A stretch of 64,000 bases of DNA from Haemonchus contortus (GCA_000469685.2 LS997563.1:34626468-34690467); one strand, 5' to 3'; shown: positions 36,401-47,704, counted from the first letter of the stretch. Program-made: numbers and translations. Notes: a model not told the origin generated them from the sequence alone.

Positions 36401-37789
36401 GGAATATTTTTTCGAAGAACCAGCTCTTCATAAAAAGCTTATTAGCTTCTAGGTCATAAAGGTTTTATTATCATCATGGGCTATATGAAAAAAGCTATAT
36501 GAAGATGGAATGACCCCCCCCCCCCCCTCCTCCCCATCCTCACACACGAGTGGAGAAGTGAGTGGTGAGTGAGTTTCCCGAATGTCCTAAACTTGGTTCT
36601 GGGAAAAGAAAGGGTGCCTGTTTTAGCCTGATGACTTAAAGAAGGAAGCTCCCGTCGGGAAGAAATAGTAGCATGGAACTGTTGGAGAGCAGTTGGATGA
36701 AAATTATTTCCTCTTGGGTCATCGTGCTGTTGCGTAACTCCAAAGGAAGAAACGCCACATCAATATTCTGTCGACGCCCAAGCAGAGTTTTTCACAACAG
36801 TTTGAAACAGAATTGGGTGGCTGGTCGTCTACAGCCTATTTTCGAACTAAGCTGAAGTCTAAAATGTCATTGGCTGGGATGAATCACAAGTATGATCGGC
36901 TTACAGGCTCTGACGAAGACCCCAGAACCGCCATGTAAATGCTACAGGCTGGGTTATGATGGCACATTTATCATATTATTATCATATTTATCTCTGAAAA
37001 CGAATAGAAGGCCAATGAAACAAACCAACTTTGAAAAAAATTTTTGTACTAGTCCTCTATTAAAATAGGACCTTGCAACTGAGATCTGATGCCTTCTGCT
37101 TTCACTCAAGCCCTGGGATGACAATAAAAACGTCAACGGTAGTATGAAGTTAGGACCACAGATTGGTACCCCTTTTTTTTGCAATGCATTTTCAATAGCA
37201 CTTCAGTTCTTTTTAACGTTTTTCTTTTAAGAATAACCACTTTGACTGGGTATAAAACAGGGTCAGGGCTCCTATATGGCCACTGATCGAAGGTTATTAA
37301 CTAGGGGAGCTCCTCCTGCGGAAATCCTGAACAATTTCTGATCTGGGGTGTGGAGCTCTATCTAGGCAATATGCCCGGGTCGGATCGCCCAGCTGTTCTT
37401 CTGCGTTTTACAGAAATGAATCGAATAGGCCCCCGTATTACCCGCAAAGACCACCCAAGAGAGTGAGAGAGCCTGAGGCTGTATCAGTTTCTTTTCTTTC
37501 AATTTCGCATAAATCCTGTCGCTCTCCTTATTGAGCGCAATTTCATCGTGAATACCTTCTTGTTGGTGAATGGGATCTCTATGACGATTTCTCCTGAAAT
37601 TGTATTGCAGCGTTGATATTAGCCGTTCTTTCTCCTCTCCTTGCATAGGCCTTGCTGTCGGGACGACGTTTCACGATTTTTATGGTATATCCATTCATTT
37701 TGGAACTTAACTTCTGCGCAGGCCTTCGCCCGTTTTTCTAAGCTTACTTGGATACTTGGCTGCTACTGTCGGCCAATAATCCTAAGCGG
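33483..37789. other. Long stretch without a supportable gene
   Basis: The most coding-like frame starts at ATG 34491 (MSGPFGEIMEQRENLCRGFF, QYMMRMLMPMRQLSDG) but has no recognised family. A minus frame at 34881-35210 and another at 37362-37646 are unassigned. CACAAAAAGCGAGCC is tandemly repeated at 36369-36398, and a 14-C run lies at 36514-36527. Confidence 0.4.
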
Positions 37790-38262
37790 CGAGCACACGC
37801 TTTCCCTTTCTGACAACCAGCATTTTACTGAAGTTTCTTTAGTGAGTCACTCCTTCTCGTTGTAGGACGGCCAAGTACGCCTCACCTCACGGGGTACTAG
37901 AATGAATGATCCACTGGTCGTCCTTGCGTCTGACCACGTTTCCTGCCCATCGTTTCTTTGCGTTCCACGCATACACCTCGGCGTCACGAGTGCCGGACAT
38001 CAAGCGCTTCTCTGCACAACGGAGGTTGATAGTTCTCCGCACTGTGTGGTTGATGTTCAGAAACGTCCGCTCCAACGCTCTTATACGCGAAGCAAAGTTG
38101 ACGCGTTGATAGAGTTGACATCTTGTTCTCCACCCACGTCTCGGTTGCGTAACCGAGTGCGGACAGCACCGTAGAATCAAAAAGGTCAGCTCGTTTTTCT
38201 TGCTCGATACGAGCTGAGCCGCTTTTTAGATGTTCTCCATTGCCTCCCACGCACGTCTTCTA
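37790..38262 (-). mobile_element. RTE-clade retrotransposon relic, C-terminal RT region
   Basis: Two frames together give the C-terminal region of an RTE protein: EQEKRADLFDSTVLSALGYA / TETW (38090-38200), then RALERTFLNINHTVRRTINL, MSGTRDAEVYAWNAKKRWAG and DDQWI (37905-38080), and in a third frame VPREVRRTWP. The wording DLFDSTVL and NAKKRWAGNVVRRKDDQW differs from the other RTE relics here, pointing to a second subfamily. There are frameshifts near 38095 and 37900. The catalytic RT core is absent. Confidence 0.75.
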
Positions 38263-39327
38263 CCCTCTTTATGCGTTTTTCTGAACACTCCTCCTCCATG
38301 TAACCTCAAGCTTCTTATGTCTACCTCTCCTATCTACAGTTATTCCTCACTCTTGAAAGCGTCTTATGGCTAAATAGATCAGCTGCCCTGTTCCATTGAG
38401 CTGTATGTAGATGTCCCGTGCAGAGAGTACTTGAAAATGCAAAGTGTTGATTGATTCACTGGTTAGTGATGCCTCCATTATATGTAAAATCTGTCAAAAG
38501 TTTAGAGCCACTGAGAAGAAATAATGTAATCTACCTTGTGAAATGGAATAAACCGAATTGAATTTTATAATTTCCAAAAAAAAATCGGTATGAGCGTCTG
38601 CCCACGCTGCCATTCTGTATGCCAAACTTTCTGGAAGTTGAGCATCTTCTTGAAAATTCACCACATCTGGATTGTAGACATCGTCACAATTGCGCTACTG
38701 TCCGGTGGGGACTCCAACAGTTTCGATTGCAAAAGAATTTCGAAAAGCAAAGGGACTTAACGGATCCATTCATTTTCGACAAAGTCAAAGGTCTTGAAAC
38801 TTGCAAGTCGAGGGGTGAGGATATCGTTCTTGATATATTCGAGTACGGACCTCCAAATGAACCCAATGAATTTGGCGGGACCTAAAGTCAGCAATCTATA
38901 CTAGACCTTCAATGGATATACGCAACGTGCCAAACAATGCGAATCAACGTATTCCATTTGGGCATTGTACTTACAAAGGATCCAAGTGCAAAGGTGCAGT
39001 GCATCCTATTCATAGAACATGCCATTTACTTAAAATTAAACATGATTACAGGCCTGGACTGGCAGTGGTTTGCACTTCAGTGGATCAGAGTTCCGCAGAT
39101 TTTGAATGCTTTTCACGAATTTCATTATCACACATCTACATTCTCGCTGTAAAATCCTCTTGAAGAAAGCAAACCTGTTACTTACCCATCCGGAAAACTG
39201 TTGAGCTTTTAGCCGCCCGATCTCCAAGATGGTAACCATCTCTCATATTGAATAATATTGAACAAAATGTTGACAGGAAAGTAGTCCGACAAAAAAGTTT
39301 TCTTTAAATTCTTTTTTGAAATTTTTT
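38263..39327. other. Stretch without a supportable gene
   Basis: A plus frame at 38619-38885 ends in DKVKGLETCKSRGEDIVLDI, FEYGPPNEPNEFGG and looks mildly coding-like, without a recognised domain or clear splice sites. Confidence 0.4.
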
Positions 39328-39338
39328 AAAGGGTCATA

Positions 39339-39627
39339 AAAAGGATAAGGGACAAAGTTTTTGGCGTTAATCAGTCCCGTCTGAGGGATGCGCCCCCGCA
39401 CTCGACTTCCATTCAGAATCGTAGTGGCGTAATGAGTGCGTATGTGGCCTAGGCCAGCCAATGTACAAGTCAGTGCTTTTATCCTCCCAGACGAGTCTGA
39501 TACCAACTGACCGAACCCGGAGGGATAGAGGGCTTAGTTGGCCTAGGTGAGCATAGATCCGGGATTCGAACCCCTGTCCGCTCGTGTGGGATAGTGCGCC
39601 ACTTGCCACTACACCACCTCCGCTTTC
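39339..39627 (-). mobile_element. tRNA-derived SINE, full length with target duplication
   Basis: AAAGGGTCATA flanks it at 39328-39338 and 39628-39638. The minus-strand head GCGGAGGTGGTGTAGTGGCA, B-box GGTTCGAATCC and tail (TTTGTCCCTTATCCTTTTT) are all present. About 20 bp of the body (the TACAATGACTTGCGGT part) is deleted near 39450. Confidence 0.9.
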
Positions 39628-39724
39628 AAAGGGTCATATATAAGGGATATGTATATGTTTCTTAATCTTTCTTTATCTCATCAGCCATTCAAAACATTGG
39701 AGTAAGATGGATAACAAGCTCATC

Positions 39725-39989
39725 TCATCCTTCGATTGGAACACTTGTGTCCTCTGTCCAGTAACCACGAGACTGTGACAATTGGAAGTCATTGACTGCC
39801 ATTTCCATTTCAGTTAAACGGTGCTTTAGCAGGATGAAAAAATAGTAAACAAGAAGGGCGATTCCTGCAGAGTACGGTAAATTAGGGACAAGAGACCAAG
39901 CTGCTCGACTCCATCCATCATCTCGTAGTTGATTGACCCTTTCATGCTTCGAAAATAAGGTTATTCCATGCAACAAAGGCTGCCCCTCC
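39725..39989 (-). CDS. Probable terminal exon of a membrane protein (unknown family)
   Basis: After an acceptor-like ACTCAG ending at 39990 the minus strand reads EGQPLLHGITLFSKHERVNQ, LRDDGWSRAAWSLVPNLPYS, then a hydrophobic helix AGIALLVYYFFILL and a charged tail KHRLTEMEMAVNDFQ, ending at a stop at 39725. The Trp-rich lead-in, single helix and polar C-terminus look like a genuine coding exon rather than a chance frame. One membrane-spanning helix with a short acidic tail is predicted by eye. I cannot name the protein and did not find the preceding exon upstream (above 40000 on this strand), where SINE copies have inserted. Confidence 0.42.
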
Positions 39990-40122
39990 CTGAGTATTCA
40001 ACCGGCGTAAGATCTTTGAACAGTGAAGCATGATTGTTCTGAATGTTCTGATTCTAACCGCTGGACTTACTTGGCATACTCGAAGGAGGTTATTGGTGTA
40101 TGGTGTATTTTGGAATTGGTGT

Positions 40123-40245
40123 GGTCCGTCTGAGGGATACGCCTCTGCATTCGACTTCCATTCAGAATCGTACTATCGTAGTAAGTGCGTATGTGGCATA
40201 TACAGTGACTTACGGTGGCCAGCGGATGTACAAGTCAGGGCTTTG
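40123..40245 (-). mobile_element. tRNA-derived SINE, 3' body fragment
   Basis: It contains CCGTCTGAGGGATACGCC, TCGACTTCCATTCAGAATCG and GTGGCCAGCGGATGTACAAG, all in family order. Both the tail and the tRNA-like head are missing. Confidence 0.7.
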
Positions 40246-40777
40246 GCTTCTTCCGCCTAGCTATGGGTTGACTGCCCACAGGATGTTATTTAAGATTATC
40301 GTCTTTGCTATCGAGTTTGTAGGGTTTATACAACCGACACATTGACTTGTCTAAAAATTCTTTAATTGGTAAGCTTTTTTGCCGGCCGGATATGTTCTTC
40401 GTGCTCCATGCCTCCGGAACGAAAGTGTGAATTCACAAGGCATTCTCATGGACGATTTCCTTTTCCCTAACCGATTTGGCACATACACATGTAACAACAG
40501 CAAGTGCACCTGAATAACCCGATAAGAACTATAGTTATTATTCATTTAGTTACTTGTTACTATGAGTATCATTACTTATTGATACTTATTTAGAATATGT
40601 AATGATTTTAAGCTCTTGCTGCCAATAGGAGTAAGAAACGGTCGAATATGGTTGGCATAATGAACATCCATTTTTTCTTTTGAAAATGATGTGTTCCTTT
40701 GAAGGGTGTTCAGAAAAGGGAGCGTACGGTGCTTTTTCAGGCGTTTTTGCTGTGAATAATAGTAAGTAATGGATTTA

Positions 40778-41057
40778 AAGGACGAAGCATAAGTTTTTCG
40801 GCGTTAATCGATCCCGTTTAAGGAATGTGTCCCGCACTCGACTTTCGTTCAGGATCGTAGTAGCGTGATGAGTGCGTATGTGGCCTATACATTGACTTGC
40901 GGTGGCCAGCCGATGTACGTCAATGCTTTCATCTTTAAGACGACGACCCTGGAGGGATGGAAGGCTTAGTTGGCCTAAGCGGAAATCGATCCGGGATTCG
41001 AACCCGTGAACGTGCGTGCGATATAGTGCGCCTCTTGCCACTACACCACCTTCGCCC
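40778..41057 (-). mobile_element. tRNA-derived SINE, full length
   Basis: The minus-strand head GGGGCGAAGGTGGTGTAGTG, A-box and B-box (GGTTCGAATCCCGG) are intact. The body has a small deletion around the ACGAGTCTGG segment, and the 3' end reads AACTTATGCTTCGTCCTTTA. GGATTTA occurs on both sides (40771 and about 41073) but the right copy is offset, so the duplication is uncertain. Confidence 0.85.
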
Positions 41058-43003
41058 CTTCATCCCAAAAAAAGGATTTATGGGGATAAAATGACTTGGA
41101 CCTATTCAGAGTATCCAACATTAGTAGCGACTGTTGAAGTCAGTTATGGATTCAGCTTGCGTTCGATGACAAAATTATCTATACCACTTGGTGGTAGCTA
41201 TTGTAAAGCTGAGTATTTATCGGTCCCAACTGAAGGCTAGCGTGGCTTGTGATATTTGGTGATTCGATGTGGTGATGTTGCCTTGCCGAGGACTCATCCT
41301 GAGCTAATGTTTCCAACGGTTGTGAAGTAATGCGGTTGAAAGATGAATCAGAAGAAATTGTGAGGTGTCACCAGGTGGCCTACGAGCAGGGAGTTTTCGT
41401 TGCCTTTGGAACCATCAGTGACCAGGTTTCTTAGGTGTCTTTTTAACACATTGCCTAATGGAAAGCCAAATTAAAGGAAATTATTTTTTTCCTAGGTTCA
41501 GTAGATCAGCTCGGGTGTGCGAACAGAGTTAAACAGAGTGGCATGGCGAGAGGGGTTTGTTTAGCAAGTGTTCCCTGTAAAACTATTAACATTGATTTAA
41601 AAATGAATTACGAGGTAGAATAGCGTCCTAGTCAGTGTTTTCCAGAATGATTCTACTGCTAGGCAGCTTACCTGCAAAGAACTTCTGCAGGTCTGAACCG
41701 CGATGAGTTCGCATTCCCTTCCGCTTTTCTGAATTAGCCACCTAGAGGGCCACTCCTCCTCTGTGCACTGGATTATTTGAGAGGAGACATTGCTCCACCA
41801 TTACCTATGCTTTGCTGAGTGACAATGTCTTTTCATCTCATTTGCTGCGAAATTAGACCTATAACCAAGCTTTCATGTTGCTGTTGCTTCTGCCCCGGCA
41901 GAGATGAGTTGTAATCAAGTGAACTGGCTCGTTTACGTATATGATTCTGTTTTTTGAGAAAGATTTGATGAACACAAACAAATATTTTCTGCTTTTGTTC
42001 TCGATAATGTTCAGGACTCTGTGGGGAATTCCGCATAATATCGCAAGGATGGATTGTGATAGCCGAAGCTCCTTTGAGATACATGTCTGTAAACACTACT
42101 CTGTTGCAGTGCAGAAGTGAGCCCTCGATGACTGTCGTTTATCACCAGATCACTAGATCTCCCAGAGGACCAAGGGTTTCAGTTGATGCTTTTTCCGGAG
42201 CAACTATATCGTCGACCCCAGTCTTTGGATAATATTGGACAATCCCCTTTGGACGACATTTGGATAGCAAATCTAATCTGGCTCATGGTGAATCATTGAA
42301 AGCTTGTCACGATAGCTGCCAGCTCCTGCAAAATTCACGATGTTTGTCGGACCAGACGGACCAAACGTCACGAAGACCATGGGTTATCCGCCTCTAATAA
42401 TAGAGATTTTTATTTTGAAGTAATAGAGTAAGTACAGTGAAATAAAGTCAAAAGACCAGAAATAAATTTACATCTAAATTGAAGTGCCCCTGCCACTTTA
42501 CCGCTACCCGTTTTTGCTCCATTGGGTTCCACAGACTAACTTTGGAAGCTCCAAAAACTTTCTCAAAAGTTAGCAACGACTTTTTTTTTTTACATTTTCT
42601 ACGGTTCTGTTTGATTCTAGTTCTAGTCATAGGGTTCGATTTTTTGAAAGGAAGGGTTTTGGTTGAGGAAAACTAGACAGACTTTTGTCTTAATCGGAAA
42701 TATAGTGTCGTTTTTTTTCAGATTAATAAAATGGTTTTGCTCATTTGCATACACTTCTGCAGGTGTTTAAAGCCACTAGAACCTTTTTTATCTGAATGAG
42801 CAAGGAACAAACCAATGGATGGTAGAAAAAACACGCCGAGGCCGTCCAAGCCTAATTCTAACAGAGGTAATAAAGGATGGCCGTCAGAGTAGCGATCATT
42901 CGGTCATTCAATCTTTCACCTTCCTGAACTCTAGTCTCAAAAAAGCAAATTTTTGCGAAATCTTCAGCAGTCCACGTTCTTTGGAATTCCAGCTCGCCCA
43001 TAG
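41058..43003. other. Stretch without a supportable gene
   Basis: Frames at 41016-41240 (plus), 41833-42096 (minus) and 42448-42676 (both strands) are short and unassigned. No repeat of the families above was recognised. Confidence 0.4.
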
Positions 43004-43194
43004 GTGTAATGCCGTATGCACCCCATCGCACACGCTTGGCCCTGAGATCGAATCTGATCGATGCTCGCCTTCCGTCCCTCCGGAGTCGGTTCTTCGGCAC
43101 CAGATTCGCCTAGGAGGATAGAAGCACGGACTCGGGTGGTCACTGTAACCTATTATATAAGCCACATGCGTATTCAAGAGAAGCCAATGCGACA
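43004..43194 (+). mobile_element. tRNA-derived SINE, decayed
   Basis: CATCGCACACGCTTGGCCCT, GAGATCGAATCTGATCGATG (B-box area), CTAGGAGGATAGAAGCACGG and AAGCCACATGCGTATTCAAG follow the family order with many changes. It ends before the 3' quarter. Confidence 0.5.
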
Positions 43195-43321
43195 CTGAGT
43201 GTTAGTTGATTGCATCCTTAAAGTGGTGTTAGTCAACATAAAAACTCTTGTTTTTCCAAAAAATGCGATCCTCTGCATTTATTTGAGTACCAGCGGATTT
43301 AGTTTATATCAGTTTGCCTTA

Positions 43322-43619
43322 AAAAAGGATAAAGGTTTCGGCGTTAATCAATCCCGTCTGAGGGATGCGCCCCCGCACTCGACTTCCATTCAGAATCGTA
43401 GTGGCGTAATGAGTGCGTATGTGGCCTATACAATGACTTGCGGTGGCCAGCCGATGTACAAGTCAGTGCTTTTTATCCTCCCAGACGAGTCTGATACCAA
43501 TTCACCGACCCCGGAGGGATGGAAGGCTTGGTTGGCCTAGGCGGGCATCGATCCGGGTTTCGAACCCCTGACCGTGCGTGTGATATAGTGCGCCACTTGC
43601 CACTACACCACCTCAGCCC
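43322..43619 (-). mobile_element. tRNA-derived SINE, reference copy with target duplication
   Basis: Read on the minus strand. The head (about 80 nt) holds an A-box-like TGGTGTAGTGGCAAGTGG and a B-box GGTTCGAA(A/T)CC, the internal RNA polymerase III promoter pattern of tRNA genes. The body follows: GGCCAACCAAGCCTTCCATC, GACTCGTCTGGGAGGATAAA, CCGCAAGTCATTGTATAGGC, GCATACTCATT-like GCACTCATTACGCC, GATTCTGAATGGAAGTCGAG and CGCATCCCTCAGACGGGATT. The tail is CCTTTATCCTTTTTT. A 15-bp repeat TATCAGTTTGCCTTA flanks it (43307-43321 and 43620-43634). There is no open reading frame, so it would depend on a LINE's reverse transcriptase; which one is unknown. Confidence 0.92.
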
Positions 43620-43634
43620 TATCAGTTTGCCTTA

Positions 43635-43916
43635 TAAAGGATAAAGGATAAAGTTTTTTGCTTAATCAATCCCGTCTGAGGGATGCGCCGCCGCACTCGA
43701 CTTCCATTCAGAATCGTAGTGGCGTAATGAGTGCGTATGTGGCCTATACAATGACTTGCGGTGGCCAGCCGATGTACAAGTCAATGCTTTTATCCTCCTA
43801 GATTAGTCTGGTACCAATTCACCGACCCGGAGGGATGGAAGGCTTGGTTGGCCTGGGCGGGCATCGATCCGGGATTCGAACCCCTGACCGTGCGTGTGAT
43901 ATAGGGCGCCACTTGC
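43635..43916 (-). mobile_element. tRNA-derived SINE, second insertion at the same target
   Basis: It starts immediately after the right duplication of the previous copy and ends at another copy of its core, CAGTTTGCCTTA (43917-43928). The first about 20 nt of the tRNA-like head are missing, so the A-box is incomplete, while the B-box GGTTCGAATCC is intact. The tail has three units (CTTTATCCTTTATCCTTTAT). A few substitutions relative to its neighbour show these are separate insertions rather than a duplication. Confidence 0.9.
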
Positions 43917-44316
43917 CAGTTTGCCTTATATTCTGATTAATCAGAAAACGTCATTAACGTAGTTTTCAAAATAGCAAATGACTGAATGGCTCATTAGAAT
44001 TTCATGTAAAATCGCTGAACCCCTTGTATACAGCACAACATTCAATTAAGGCATGATTGCTTACGTGATTGTTTATATTTATCTTGCTCTTTACATCAGC
44101 TGTCGAGTGTTTTTTTAATTGTTTTTCGCGTTGTTTATTTTTTGTTTTGATGGTTTTTTTCGTTCCCATATATGCGTATGTCCTACTATATATAACGTGT
44201 GTCTGTTGATTTGCCAATGTGTTGTTTGTATCGGTGTGCATGTCCGACCGGAAATTCATGATTCTTGTTCTCCTTAGATTTCGAGCGTTCAAACTTGGCA
44301 GGGGTACAGGGAGTAT

Positions 44317-44564
44317 GGGTACATTCACCCAGAACTGAATGGACGCGGCAAACCGCGCGGCGAAATTCGTATTGATTGGAACGGCTTTGACGCCTATCAC
44401 TGGGGCACGGGCTTCAAGTAAATTGGATATGTAGGGCTAGCTTATGTTACTTATCTATCCCACTTCAAATTTGTGCCCCAATAATAGGCGCCAGGTTAAA
44501 TGACCACGAATTTCGCCGCGAGGTTTGCCGCGCCCATCCAGTTCTGGGTGAATGTTCCGTACCC
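44317..44564. repeat. Inverted duplication (foldback), arms about 102 bp
   Basis: The arm at 44317-44418 (CATTCACCCAGAACTGAATG, GACGCGGCAAACCGCGCGGC, GAAATTCGT) is the inverse of 44463-44564 with scattered mismatches, separated by a 44-bp spacer. A further shared piece GAGCGTTCAAA lies at 44283 and 44773 in direct orientation. This could be a foldback element or two opposing copies of a dispersed repeat. Confidence 0.8.
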
Positions 44565-46509
44565 CCGGGTACAGGAGGCGATAGGGAACATTGATGGAAG
44601 GTGACAGGTCTCGTCTCCCCTCTTAGGGAAGGGAGGGCGCGCGGAATTCTGTCAGCTCCTACTTAGAGTGCTCATATTTGGAAGGGATATATGCTGCTGG
44701 ATCTGAGCACTGGCGACTTGACGGATTAACTCTGTTCTTAGGGGTAGGAAGTGCACGATAGTTCTCTACTTGGAACCAGAGCGTTCAAATTTGTAAGGGG
44801 TATTGGTGTCGGTATAAGAACACTGATGGGTTTATGACTAAGGGCAGAGCGCTAGCCAATTGAGCGTTCCGAGTAAAACTACTGAGCCAAGTTGTGATAT
44901 GTGAGAAACAGGCCAAGTTACCTAGGCCCATTAGCCTGAGCAGGACTCAGCTTACGACGAGCTGGGCGCTCAGAAATGATTCGTTGTGTGTTTTTTTGCC
45001 AGGAATTGACAATTCCCGCTCCCTCGTACTGGATCCGCCAAATTCACAAGTTCGGGTGGCAGGCCAATATAGCCTACGCAAATCTTTTTACACCAGTAGC
45101 CACACGCTGACGCCTTTTCTCTCAAGCCTTTGATCCGTCTGGGTTTTGCGAACTGGCTTGCCGATTAGCGGCGACTTCTTTCTACTTCTTCTTACCTTCA
45201 TAGACTCTTAAGAACAAAGAATGTCGGCTGGTGAACTACTGAAACAGCTAGTTGATGTGGAACCCATTTGCTTTCAAATAGCTTGCTCATTTTCCAAGAT
45301 TCAGGCATGGCGCATCTTGTAAATCATCACTTTGCCTGAATATTGAGAATGTTATTCACCCTTTCTAGACTGGGTCAGCTTAGAAGAGAGTACCGTTAGT
45401 GGAGGAAGAAGAACCAGTAGATGATCATCGCATCCCAGTTGGTATACGGTGGTATTAGGGCGTTCTGGAAGTATGTATCTGCCGAAAACTTCAGGAAAGT
45501 CCAGATTTCTTTTGAAACGTTTTTATAATTTCCATAGTAATACTATAGAAAGGTATAACAGGATGAGGGTGCACCACAAATCCTGCTTTCTTGATATCAC
45601 AGTTTAGTATCCAGAGAGGGGCCCATTGTCGACTTTCCATCTTCCGGATTCAGAGCTTCTAAACGCTGCGCGCATGTAAAGCTAAGAAGATGGTCTACGG
45701 CAGAATACTTAACGCAGGTTCCGACGAGCTTCAACAGAGTGGCCGGATTTGAACTTGTTCTGTCAAATATAGGGAGCTAGTTCGACACTTGTAGGTTAGA
45801 GTGAGGGAGAAAGAGAGTAAGGAAGAAAGGGAGGAGAATCGTCGGGAGGAAATAAATCTGGACTTCAGCTGCAATTTGGAAGAGGGTTTCGAACAACCTA
45901 ATAGCATATATCAGCAAGTGGAAATAACCATAACGCCTAGCTTCTTCCTTATACGGTAAAACCTGATAATCAGGAATTGACCGTTATACATATGTATTTA
46001 TTTGCCTGAGAAATTTGAGCTGTTTACTCTTTGTCTGCCATGTTCTCGAAAGTTCAACCTTTCAGTGATGAAAACTAGCTGCCAGCACTTTCGGGGGGGG
46101 GGGGGGAGAATATGGTATGTGGTAATTTTTCAAAGCCTTCATTCAGAATCTAGCACATCCATTTAACGTCGCATTTTTTTTATCACTCCACAGTTTCATG
46201 AAGACATTCGAGAAGTTTCAAGCTTAAATAACATAGCCGATAAGTACAGCTTAATCTCCCAAGATGGCGACTATGTGAGAAACCTTGACTTTTATCTATA
46301 CCTATTCAGATTTATGAAAATAATCAGAACAGTTGAAGTTAATAACTGACTTCCGAGACTTTCAACGACCTCAGCATAACAAAGGCAGGAATTGACTCAT
46401 GCTCTGCTTGCTTTAAGAAATTTACGCATCAGAGAGCATCGAGACTTTGTTGAAGCGCGCTTTGCGTCGGAAACCTGACCACAAACCAAAAAGCATGCTA
46501 TTCTGCTCT
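44565..46509. other. Stretch without a supportable gene
   Basis: A tRNA-like phrase GCAGAGCGCTAGCCAATTGA occurs at 44846-44865 without the rest of a cloverleaf. The remaining sequence has only short frames and a 14-G run at 46093-46106. Confidence 0.4.
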
Positions 46510-46780
46510 GAATGCGTGCACCGTACTGTAACAGGTCGTCGGGATAGAGGGAGCATAAGGCTGACGAAGCCTTCCATTCCTCCGGGGTCGATTAATTGGT
46601 AATAGACCTGTTTGCTAGGATGAAAGCATTTACTCGTACAACGGCTGGTCACCGTAGGTCATTGCGTAGGCCACATGAGCATCCATTCCGCACTACGATT
46701 CTGAATGGAGGTAGAATGCGGGGGGGGGGGGGGAGCATCCTTCAGACGTTATTAATTAACGCCCCAAGACTTTATCTTTC
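46510..46780 (+). mobile_element. tRNA-derived SINE, decayed head, good 3' half
   Basis: CCTTCCATTCCTCCGGGGTC, TGCTAGGATGAAAGCATTTA, GGCTGGTCACCGTAGGTCAT and CGATTCTGAATGGAGGTAGA are recognisable, then ATTAACGCCCCAAGACTTTA and TCTTTCATGTCC. The usual GGGGGCGCATCC stretch has expanded to a run of 14 G. The head before 46560 is barely recognisable. Confidence 0.65.
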
Positions 46781-47704
46781 ATGTCCTTTCTCCTTCATCC
46801 CATCACCCGAAATAGGTGGTCACGTTTGTCAAAGCAAAGTGAAAAAATGCAGGAACACCTGTTTTGCATCAACGCTCAGCCGTTTAGATCCCTTTTACAC
46901 GATTGTTATATTTTCCGATCTTCCCCTCTGTACCTGTCCGCTCTGTAGCACTCATCTAATTAAGTTTCTGAACTCCGACAGTACTCTTGTTTTTCTACAG
47001 ATATCAAGTAGATTGTTTTTAAGAAAAGCTTCGTCCTTGAACTTTGTATCAAGCCATCTGAGCAAATCTTCACGATATTCAACTCCTTTATTTCTACCTC
47101 AGAAAAACCTCGAAGGAGCATCTATTCAGGGTAGTGTTTATGTTTACGAAAAAAGTTGCACCCAACAGAGGTCGCTCAGCAGATAACCAGCTATTTCCAA
47201 AGGAGGAGTTCAATCAAAGGGAACTAGGATAGTGTTTCAAAGTCATTCGGACATTTTGCCTATTGCTCGAGATATCGTCAAACGAACTCCCTCATAAGGG
47301 ATCTCTGGTTTACCTATCGTTATTGTTCGATTTAGGACTAGCCTTAATTACTATTAGCCCCATTTTATTGCTTTCTGCACGATGTTGTTGTTTTTCAATT
47401 GCCAAAGCTGGAGTCAATTATCTAAGACTTCTTCGAAGAATACTTAGTATCAACTGATCGTAGTTCAAAGGCTTGTTAGGTATCCTAACATGGTGAAAAT
47501 TGCCTTTGAGGTGGTAGTACATGACAATTGCTTGTGTACGAGCTGCCCATAAACGAAAGGAAGTACCCAACTATTTACAGCTCTACTGCAAAGGAGCAAG
47601 TCCTTTGGAAGAGTAAAAGTTGTTTTTCGTAGAACACTCAAAAAAAGTGCAGAGAAATATATGTATTTGTTTCGATCCTCTCTCTTGATAATCTAGGTGT
47701 TCAA
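46781..47704. other. Stretch without a supportable gene
   Basis: The plus frame to 47186 (196 codons) starts inside the SINE and continues into sequence with no recognisable domain. A plus frame at 47263-47457 has a hydrophobic run (LGLALITISPILLLS) but no splice context. Confidence 0.35.

Noticed and set aside
43199..43540. 113-codon open frame on the plus strand
   Set aside because: Its C-terminal half is antisense SINE sequence.
44002..44400. 132-codon minus frame
   Set aside because: The first part lies in the inverted duplication at 44317 and the rest is low-complexity Lys/Asn-rich sequence.
44846..44880. tRNA-like phrase GCAGAGCGCTAGCC
   Set aside because: Isolated; the remaining arms of a tRNA are not present.
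46596..47186. 196-codon open frame on the plus strand
   Set aside because: It begins within a SINE copy and runs on by chance; no recognisable domain.
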